From the NCBI GenBank assembly GCA_007133745.1, contig SLMC01000164.1:1-5596 (forward strand): 5,596 nt of DNA, written 5' to 3'. The position numbers and the translations under genes are program-made. The DNA comes from Kiritimatiellia bacterium (lineage in GTDB: Bacteria; Verrucomicrobiota; Kiritimatiellia; UBA8416; SLMC01). Below the pieces are notes generated by a model. That model was given only the letters and a program-made list of their open reading frames with translations. It was not told the origin of the DNA and did no database searches. Below are positions 1 to 4,803 of the stretch, in pieces. The stretch's first letter is position 1, and each line of letters starts with the position of its first letter.

Positions 1-1261
1 CGGGGAAAAACGTCTCGGGATTCGGCGGCAGACTCGGACGGGCCGTGCCCGCGTTCACCCCTTGCGTCCAGTCCACGTTCAGCTCGTCGTTCTGCAGTGC
101 GCCCAGTCGCCAAAGTACGTCGGCCAAGGGCCTGGCTGCCGCCGGAGCCGGAAACCGTTCGCCCGGCGCCGACCGCCCGTCGCCATTGTCGTCCCGGCGG
201 TGCGTCTGATGATAGGTCAGCGGAATCCACTGCCCAGCCGCGCCGCTCTCGAATCGAATTTCGTTGACGCCCAGCCGCACCACATGCATGTCGTTGGTCC
301 GCGAGCAAAACGGTGCGGAGGCCGTGGCGGCATCGAATACCTTCAGCAGAACCGCGTAGCGGCGCGGGTCGGCGAATTTTCCCTCGTGCGCCGTGCCGGG
401 CTCCCAGCGTCCGTCCCATGTCTCCTCGACCCATTGGTTGATCGGCGCGGCGCCGTCGGCAAGCATGGCCACCACGTCGCTGCCGTCGCGCACGCTCAGT
501 TCCACACGCGGATTGAACCCGACATTCGAAGGCGCGCGAATCCGGTAGCGGATCGGCGCCGAACCCGCCTGTTCCAGCTTCGGATCGTACACACGTAGCC
601 CGTCCAGTTCCGTCATGACAACGCTCAGCTTTGCCTGGTACCCTCCCAATCTGGCTCGGGGATCCCGGCTGGGGCCATGGTTCTGCTCCGATATGGACGT
701 TACGCAACGAACGTCGCGAACATTTCCCCGGTAGGTCAGAGTCAACGTCCGCCCAGCCTGATCTTCGCGGATCGTTGCCTTATCCACCTCGCGCCAGGCC
801 CGCACAAAGACGTTTGTATCGCCCGCAGGGCTCGTCAGCGGTACGCGCGTGACCCGGCGATTGAATACCCACAGAAACGGCCGGGTCACCCTCACGTTCA
901 ATCGCCGGTTGTTCTCTATGTAGTTCTTGATCTCATCGTCCTCGGTCGGCGGCGCCAGGCATACGTGCGTGTCGTAGTCGTGCGCCTGCAAATGGAACCG
1001 AAGCTCCGTTTCCGGACAGACATAGCCCAGATTGTCCGCGTTGTCGCCGGACAGCCAAACAGGCGCTCTTGCCCCGACCTTGACGTTGGCCCGCGTGGCG
1101 ATGGGTCTTCCGCGATGAACACGCCCGTGCTTGGTCATGTTGTGGCCCGTGCACGGCGTGCCCGCGAACGCCTGTCCGACCGGGTCCGTCCATGTGCTCG
1201 CCCCGACGAACAGCCCCGCCAGAACCGCCGCCAACAGCCATCGCTTGCCTGTTCTTTTCAT
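1..1261 (-). CDS. Secreted beta-rich protein of unknown function (5' part; runs off left edge)
   Basis: An uninterrupted minus-strand frame of 420 codons runs from ATG at 1261 to the window edge; no stop is reached. The start is supported by an AAAAGGA Shine-Dalgarno 5 nt upstream. Residues 1-33 form a signal peptide: a basic start (MKRTGKR), a hydrophobic core at about 8-22 (WLLAAVLAGLFVGAS) and an AFA-GT site at 31-35 fitting signal peptidase I, so export is likely. The mature part is rich in alternating polar and hydrophobic stretches (for example TLTLTYRGNV, VELSVRDG, YAVLLKVFD), suggesting beta-sandwich domains. Residues about 245-305, with a VRDGSDVV start, a WDGRW turn at 282-286 and a DPRRYAVLLKV end, resemble in layout the FlgD-like Ig fold of secreted proteins, but this is only a pattern impression. 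A DDNGDG stretch further on could bind calcium. I recognise no catalytic motif and cannot name the family. It is divergent from murCB and probably unrelated to it in function. Confidence 0.85.
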   Translation of the reverse strand, partial: MKRTGKRWLLAAVLAGLFVGASTWTDPVGQAFAGTPCTGHNMTKHGRVHRGRPIATRANVKVGARAPVWLSGDNADNLGYVCPETELRFHLQAHDYDTHVCLAPPTEDDEIKNYIENNRRLNVRVTRPFLWVFNRRVTRVPLTSPAGDTNVFVRAWREVDKATIREDQAGRTLTLTYRGNVRDVRCVTSISEQNHGPSRDPRARLGGYQAKLSVVMTELDGLRVYDPKLEQAGSAPIRYRIRAPSNVGFNPRVELSVRDGSDVVAMLADGAAPINQWVEETWDGRWEPGTAHEGKFADPRRYAVLLKVFDAATASAPFCSRTNDMHVVRLGVNEIRFESGAAGQWIPLTYHQTHRRDDNGDGRSAPGERFPAPAAARPLADVLWRLGALQNDELNVDWTQGVNAGTARPSLPPNPETFFP

Positions 1262-1266
1262 GCCGT

Positions 1267-1273
1267 TCCTTTT
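1267..1273 (-). promoter_or_regulatory. Ribosome binding site of the secreted-protein gene
   Basis: The minus strand reads AAAAGGA here, 5 nt before the ATG at 1261. Match and spacing are those of a standard Shine-Dalgarno site. This fixes the start of the gene and contrasts with murCB, which has no such site. Confidence 0.7.
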
Positions 1274-1310
1274 GAGTCGGAAGAAATCAATCTTTGATAC
1301 TATGGCGCGA

Positions 1311-1339
1311 AATATACGTGGCATTTCCGATAAGAGCAA
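1311..1339 (-). promoter_or_regulatory. Candidate sigma-70-type promoter for the secreted-protein gene
   Basis: On the minus strand a TTGCTC box (1339-1334) is followed after exactly 17 nt by TATATT (1316-1311). The -10 box matches 5 of 6 consensus bases; the -35 box matches only its TTG. Transcription would start near 1304, leaving a 5' leader of about 43 nt. The -35 box overlaps a weak 5-bp inverted repeat (GCAAG 1336-1340, CTTGC 1350-1354). Inferred from consensus only. Confidence 0.4.
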
Positions 1340-1360
1340 GAAAAAAACGCTTGCGATTCC

Positions 1361-1369
1361 GGGGGGGGG
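1361..1369. repeat. G9 homopolymer tract
   Basis: Nine consecutive G residues on the plus strand lie about 22 nt upstream of the candidate -35 box of the minus-strand gene. Such tracts slip easily during replication and are also prone to sequencing length error. No coding frame depends on it. Confidence 0.8.
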
Positions 1370-1440
1370 TGGTACACATATCGTTGACTATCAAGAAGAT
1401 ATAAAGACAAAAAACTGCGCGCCCTGCTCGGTTCGCGCCT

Positions 1441-1458
1441 TCCATATCGTCCATCGTA
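1441..1458. repeat. Short 9-bp degenerate tandem repeat (TCCATATCG / TCCATCGTA)
   Basis: Two 9-bp units, TCCATATCG and TCCATCGTA, sit in tandem, followed by a more diverged GTCGAT. On the minus strand they read as GGACGATAT-type units. With only two copies the call is weak alone. It is given because it opens a 280-bp stretch that is almost continuously made of different short tandem repeats. Confidence 0.4.
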
Positions 1459-1483
1459 GTCGATCTGAAGAAAGGGCTGAGGG

Positions 1484-1530
1484 GGACCAGGGACTACGGA
1501 CTACGGACTACGGACTACGGATTACGGACT
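1484..1530. repeat. 7-bp tandem repeat, unit GGACTAC
   Basis: Four exact GGACTAC units run from 1491 to 1518, then one GGATTAC (1519-1525) and a partial GGACT (1526-1530). A degenerate unit, GGACCAG, precedes them at 1484-1490. The core is TACGGA on the plus strand. The block is non-coding. Confidence 0.9.
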
Positions 1531-1566
1531 TTTACCCTCTTCGTTGCCTTCTGTTCAAAACTCTTC

Positions 1567-1632
1567 TTTTCGCGTGTTTTCGCGCATTTCGTAGTTCCAA
1601 CTTTTTTCCGTGTATTCCGCGTTTTCCGTGGT
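1567..1632. repeat. 9-10-bp tandem repeats (TTTTCGCGxx, then TTCCGxGxx)
   Basis: Two adjoining arrays are visible. The first has TTTTCGCGTG (1567-1576), TTTTCGCGCA (1577-1586) and a diverged TTTCGTAG. The second is a clean 9-bp array: TTCCGTGTA (1606-1614), TTCCGCGTT (1615-1623), TTCCGTGGT (1624-1632). On the minus strand the second reads ACCACGGAA-AACGCGGAA-TACACGGAA, a form I remember from intergenic regions of PVC-type and related genomes. The core is inverted relative to the arrays at 1491 and 1671. Confidence 0.75.
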
Positions 1633-1670
1633 TAAAATTCTTTCTTTGCCTCCGGTCATTTTCCGGCTCC

Positions 1671-1722
1671 ACAAACGCACGAGCGCACGAACCCACGAAC
1701 GCACGAACCCACGAACGCACGG
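1671..1722. repeat. 8-bp tandem repeat, unit ACGAACSC
   Basis: Six 8-bp units run from 1671 to 1718: ACAAACGC, ACGAGCGC, ACGAACCC, ACGAACGC, ACGAACCC, ACGAACGC, then a partial ACGG. The last four alternate CCC and CGC, so a 16-bp period is also present. The array ends two bases from the stop codon of the minus-strand gene remnant, so it lies immediately downstream of that gene. Confidence 0.9.
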
Positions 1723-1723
1723 T

Positions 1724-2145
1724 TCACTGTTTCCCTTTCGGCGCTCGGAATACTCGTTCGTCCTCGTCGTCGTACAGTGTCAGGGTTGCGCCCCGCTTGT
1801 CTGTTCCCAGCGAAATCCGTAAATCGGTATGCACGTTGGCCAGCGCCAGACCGGCGCCGGGATGGCTTCGTCCGATTCCGTTCCGGTCTGCGCGATATTC
1901 ACGCTTGCAGGGCGATCGCGGTCACCACGATACAACCTTGCTGCACCCCAGCAGTTGCCGCTCGCCGATCCTAATCGCACTCTCTCAATCCCAAATCCGT
2001 GCGGAGCTGTTCTCCGTAGGGATCGACAATCACAAGAGAAAGCTGTCTCCGATAGGATTCGCGAGAACGGATGACGAGTTGGGACTTGATCGTCCACCCT
2101 TCTCGTCGCCGCTATCGTCGCACCTAAAATGTTTGCCACCCGCAT
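1724..2145 (-). pseudogene. Frameshifted remnant of a small protein built of repeated 'LxLYDxxGxxRxxLG'-type units
   Basis: Protein-like sequence continues through changing frames on the minus strand. Segment 1 starts at ATG 2145 (MRVANILGATIAAT), a short hydrophobic start. Segment 2 is open from 2111 to a TAG at 1973-1971 and reads WTIKSQLVIRSRE, then SLVIVDPYGEQLRTDLGLRE. Segment 3, in the frame of segment 1, gives VRLGSASGN and RLYRGDRDRPASVNIAQTG (about 1990-1880). Segment 4 is open from 1921 to the TGA at 1726-1724 and gives GAGLALANVHTDLRISLG, then ATLTLYDDEDERVFRAP and KGKQ. Each segment carries the same kind of unit: a beta strand, D/YD, a polar turn, R, then a strand ending in LG. 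From memory this resembles small hypothetical proteins with DxxGxxRAxLGxxxDGxxxLxLYD units. At least three frameshifts are needed to join them, and segment 4 has no ATG start. The flanking genes are intact over kilobases, which argues against sequencing error. No function can be assigned. Confidence 0.6.
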
Positions 2146-2161
2146 TATACCCTGCTATATC
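2133..2161 (+). promoter_or_regulatory. Candidate sigma-70-type promoter for the murCB-ddl operon
   Basis: TTGCCA (2133-2138) is separated by exactly 17 nt from TATATC (2156-2161). The boxes match 5 and 4 of 6 consensus bases. Transcription would begin near 2168, giving a leader of about 185 nt that contains the hairpin pair and the mini-ORFs. It overlaps the decayed 5' end of the minus-strand remnant. It is the best match I found upstream of murCB, but this is consensus matching only. Confidence 0.4.
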
Positions 2162-2263
2162 TTCGGCTCGTTTGCTCAAACAATTCGCGTTTATTGATTT
2201 CCCGCATCTTGACGCCTTTAAACAAACAAAAGCGGATTTCAAGAACACGAAAGGATTACATGT

Positions 2264-2302
2264 CAGGCTTTCAGCCTGGGAAGCGACCGACAGAATGTCG
2301 GT
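2264..2302. repeat. Two adjacent perfect hairpins (palindromic extragenic repeat type)
   Basis: CAGGCT (2264-2269) pairs with AGCCTG (2273-2278) around a TTC loop, and ACCGACA (2286-2292) pairs with TGTCGGT (2296-2302) around a GAA loop. Both stems are perfect and both loops have three bases; 7 nt separate the hairpins. No U-run follows, so this is not a typical intrinsic terminator. Lying between the candidate promoter and murCB, it would be transcribed in the leader. The form resembles short palindromic extragenic repeats that occur in many copies per genome. Confidence 0.65.
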
Positions 2303-2314
2303 CCTACGAAGGAG

Positions 2315-2352
2315 ATGGTATCCAACTTTTAATGCAAGCGGATTCGTTTTAG
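2315..2352 (+). other. Two overlapping mini-ORFs leading into the murCB start
   Basis: AAGGAG (2309-2314) directly abuts ATG at 2315, which opens MVSNF and ends in TAA (2330-2332). That stop overlaps by one base the ATG at 2332, which opens MQADSF and ends in TAG (2350-2352), directly against the murCB ATG at 2353. The layout (TAATG, then TAGATG) would allow termination and re-initiation to carry ribosomes to murCB, which has no Shine-Dalgarno of its own. TCCT (2302-2305) can pair with AGGA (2310-2313). Such short ORFs arise easily by chance; the call is tentative. Confidence 0.25.
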
Positions 2353-4803
2353 ATGAAAAAAATTACGGCGAGCGATTTTCTGGCGGGGTCGCGCGGGCAT
2401 GTTCACGGCGTGGGCGTATGCGGCGTGGGCATGGCGGGCGTGGCCGCTCTGTTGCGGGGGCGCGGGTTCACGGTGAGCGGGTGCGATGTCGCGCCCAACC
2501 GTCTGGCCGAGTGGTTGAAGGCGCAGGGTGTCGCGGTGGCTGCGGGCCACGACCCCGCCCATCTCGACGCTACGGTGTCGGCCGTGATTCGAAGCGCGGC
2601 GGCTCCGGACGATCTGCCGGAATTGCAGCGGGCGCGCGCCATGAGTCTGCCCGTGTTTTCGCGAGGCGCTATGCTGGCTGCGCTGTTGTCCGGGCCGGGC
2701 TCGGTCGCGGTCTGCGGAACCCACGGCAAAACGACGACCAGTTCGCTGCTGACGCAAATTCTAATGCGGGCGGGCAAAGCCCCTTCGTGGTGCATCGGGG
2801 GCGAGACGGTTTTAAACGACGGAGTTTTGGGTGTTTCGCACTTGGGCGATGGGGAACCGTTCGTGGCGGAGGCCGACGAGAGCGACGGGACGTTGGCGCT
2901 CTATGCGCCGGATACGACGGTGATCACCAATGTCGAGTTCGATCACATGGAGCATTTCGCCGGACCGGCCGAGTTCGAGGCGTGTTTCCGAACGGTTGCG
3001 GCCCGTACGGCGCGGCATGTGCTGTATGCGCTGGAGGATCCGGGCGCCCGAAGACTCTGCGCGGGGCTGGCCCATGCGCGAAGTTTCGGGTTCGCGCCTG
3101 AAGCCGATATTCGCGCGGAACGCCTTGTGGGCGACGGGATCGGTCAGCGTTTTTCGCTGTGCGTGGACGGGACGCCCGTAACGGAGGTGTTTCTGCCGTT
3201 TCCCGGTCGGCATAATGTGTTGAACGCGCTGGGCGCGGCGGCGGCGGCGTTGACGCTCGGCGTGACGCCTGCCGAGATTGCGGCGGCGCTGGCCGACGCC
3301 GGCTTGCCGCGGCGCCGATTCCAAAAGCTGACGGATCGGCCCGATCTCACGGTCGTGTCCGACTATGCGCATCATCCGTCGGAAATTGCCGCGTTGATCG
3401 GCATGGTTCCGGGTCGGCGTCGGATCGTCGTGTATCAGCCGCACCGCTACACGCGGACGCGCTTGTTGGCGGCCGATTTCGCGGCCGCGTTCGACGGGGC
3501 TGATACGGTGATTCTGCTTCCGGTCTATGCGGCGTCCGAAGCGCCGATTCCTGGCGGCGCGCACTGGGATCTTTATGCCCGCATGCGCAGCGATGCCGAG
3601 CAGGCGGGCTTGACGTATCGGCTGCGGTTGGCCATGAATTTCAATCAGGTCCGACAGGCGCTGCCGTCCATGCTGAAGCCGGGCGACTGCCTGATGATCG
3701 CGGGGGCGGGCGATGTCGAGCGTCTGGCCGAATGGGCGGCCGACCGGTTCGGCGAGCCCGCCGCTGTGTCGGGAGTGGACGCCGTCCCCCGCGACCTTGC
3801 GTCGCGGGAACGGGAGATTGGGGTGGATAGCCATGCCTTTCCCCCCCAATCTCAGACCCCTGCCGCGCAAGGCGGCAGGGGACCAAGCCAAAATGCGAAT
3901 CGCTGGTTTGACGGGCTGTCGCCGGCGTCGTCCGTACGCATGAACGAAACGCTGGCTGGGAAAACCACATTAAAAGCGGGCGGCCGCGCGGATGTCTGGG
4001 TGACGGTCGGGTCGGAATCCGATCTGCGCGCGCTGGTCGCGTTGGCGGAGCGAGAACAGCTTGCGTTGCGGATGCTGGGCGGGGGCAGCAATGTGCTGGC
4101 AAGCGATTTCGGGGTGGACGGCATTGTGGCTCGGCTGTCGGGTCGGGCCTTCGGGTCGATCCGAAAAGAGGTTTCGGAATCGGGCGGTTCCCTGGTGGTG
4201 TGCGGGGCCGCCGCGCCGTTGGCGCGACTGCTGGATTTTACGGAAAAGCAGGGGTTGATCGGACTGGAGTTTCTCGAGGGGATTCCGGGCACGGTCGGGG
4301 GCGCGTTGGTGATGAGCGCGGGCGTGCCGGGCGAAGAAATCGGCGATCGCGTGGCGTGGGTGCGCACGATGGACCGCAGCGGCCGCATGCGGCGTTGGTC
4401 GGCGGATGCGTTGGATTTTTCATATCGGCGTTGCGCGGCGCTGCGCGAGACCGTGGTTTTGGAGGCCGCGTTTCTGTTGGAGCCGGGCCGGAGCGATGCC
4501 GTCCGCGCGCGACGCCGGACGTTGGCTCGGGCCCGTTCATGGATGCGCGGATTGCGGTCGGCAGGATCGGTGTTCAAGAATCCGCCCGGCGACAAGGCCG
4601 GGCGTTTGCTGGAGGAGTCGGGGATGAAAGGATGTCGGGTGGGCGCGGCGACGCTGCGGAACGAGCATGCCAATATTGCGGTGTTGGAGCGGGGCGCTTG
4701 CGCCTCGGATTTGCTGGCGTTGCTGGCGTTGGCGCGGGATGCGGCGCAGGCTCGGTTCGGCGTGACGCTCGAGCCGGAAATCGATATCTGGGAGCGGCCG
4801 TGA
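2353..4803 (+). CDS. murC-murB: Bifunctional MurC-MurB: UDP-N-acetylmuramate--L-alanine ligase fused to UDP-N-acetylenolpyruvoylglucosamine reductase
   Basis: This 816-residue cytoplasmic fusion covers two successive steps of peptidoglycan precursor synthesis. Residues 1-470 are MurC, ATP-dependent addition of L-Ala to UDP-MurNAc: glycine-rich UDP-binding start GVGVCGVGMAG (19-29), P-loop GTHGKTTT (122-129), EADESDG (173-179), NVEFDHM (193-199), FPGRHNVLNA (283-292), DYAHHPSEI (337-345), YQPHRYTRT (361-369), AGAGDVE (450-456). Residues 477-510 are a polar linker encoded by palindromic DNA. Residues about 525-816 are MurB, the FAD- and NADPH-dependent reductase making UDP-MurNAc: LGGGSN (575-580), GIPGTVGGA (643-651), SYRR (690-693), GSVFKNP with catalytic Ser739, HAN (772-774), and EPEID (807-811) holding the conserved C-terminal Glu. 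GSVFKNP and the absence of an inserted Tyr loop suggest type II MurB. Both halves look complete and active. An in-frame TAG abuts the ATG, so translation cannot start earlier; no Shine-Dalgarno is visible. It leads an operon with ddl. Confidence 0.96.
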   Translation: MKKITASDFLAGSRGHVHGVGVCGVGMAGVAALLRGRGFTVSGCDVAPNRLAEWLKAQGVAVAAGHDPAHLDATVSAVIRSAAAPDDLPELQRARAMSLPVFSRGAMLAALLSGPGSVAVCGTHGKTTTSSLLTQILMRAGKAPSWCIGGETVLNDGVLGVSHLGDGEPFVAEADESDGTLALYAPDTTVITNVEFDHMEHFAGPAEFEACFRTVAARTARHVLYALEDPGARRLCAGLAHARSFGFAPEADIRAERLVGDGIGQRFSLCVDGTPVTEVFLPFPGRHNVLNALGAAAAALTLGVTPAEIAAALADAGLPRRRFQKLTDRPDLTVVSDYAHHPSEIAALIGMVPGRRRIVVYQPHRYTRTRLLAADFAAAFDGADTVILLPVYAASEAPIPGGAHWDLYARMRSDAEQAGLTYRLRLAMNFNQVRQALPSMLKPGDCLMIAGAGDVERLAEWAADRFGEPAAVSGVDAVPRDLASREREIGVDSHAFPPQSQTPAAQGGRGPSQNANRWFDGLSPASSVRMNETLAGKTTLKAGGRADVWVTVGSESDLRALVALAEREQLALRMLGGGSNVLASDFGVDGIVARLSGRAFGSIRKEVSESGGSLVVCGAAAPLARLLDFTEKQGLIGLEFLEGIPGTVGGALVMSAGVPGEEIGDRVAWVRTMDRSGRMRRWSADALDFSYRRCAALRETVVLEAAFLLEPGRSDAVRARRRTLARARSWMRGLRSAGSVFKNPPGDKAGRLLEESGMKGCRVGAATLRNEHANIAVLERGACASDLLALLALARDAAQARFGVTLEPEIDIWERP
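3782..3883. repeat. Palindromic repeat block within the murC-murB linker
   Basis: Three perfect inverted repeats fill about 100 bp. Stem 1 is CCCGCGAC (3788-3795) with GTCGCGGG (3801-3808), loop CTTGC, extended outward by CCGT/ACGG (3782-3785, 3810-3813). Stem 2 is GAGATTGGGG (3814-3823) with CCCCAATCTC (3844-3853), loop 20 nt. Stem 3 is CCCCTGCCGC (3857-3866) with GCGGCAGGGG (3872-3881), loop GCAAG. Loops 1 and 3 are complementary, extending to 7 bases (CCTTGCG with CGCAAGG). GTCCCC (3784-3789) and GGGGAC (3878-3883) bound the block as an inverted pair. It encodes residues 477-510, a low-complexity polar stretch outside both enzyme folds. It resembles palindromic elements known to insert in frame in Rickettsia genes, by analogy only. 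Confidence 0.75.
4791..4794 (+). promoter_or_regulatory. Ribosome binding site of ddl, inside the murCB 3' end
   Basis: GGAG lies within the last codons of murCB, 5 nt before the GTG at 4800. With the four-base GTGA overlap it supports this GTG as the ddl start and suggests translational coupling to murCB. Confidence 0.6.

Noticed and set aside
62..598. 178-codon plus-strand ORF
   Set aside because: It is antisense to the secreted-protein gene, which has a signal peptide, ribosome binding site and much longer open frame.
1484..1722. CRISPR array
   Set aside because: Units are 7-10 bp and directly abutting, with no spacers of 25-40 bp and no cas genes in view.
1780..2145. 121-codon minus-strand ORF as an intact gene
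   Set aside because: Only parts of it look protein-like. The better sequence moves to other frames in the middle and at the end, so I treat it as part of a frameshifted remnant.
1131..3101. 656-codon plus-strand open frame
   Set aside because: It runs antisense to the secreted-protein gene, through tandem repeats and the gene remnant, then out of frame over murC. Its translation is Arg- and Ser-rich without any domain pattern.
3788..3881. Intrinsic terminator between murC and murB
   Set aside because: The hairpins are strong, but no U-run follows and the reading frame continues through into a complete MurB.
2812..3891. 359-codon minus-strand open frame
   Set aside because: It lies wholly antisense to the intact MurC domain and has the Arg/His/Gln-rich composition typical of the opposite strand of GC-rich genes.
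4708..4735. 9-bp direct repeat TTGCTGGCG near the murB 3' end
   Set aside because: It encodes an ordinary Leu/Ala-rich helix (LLALLALAR) and is explained by codon use in a GC-rich gene.
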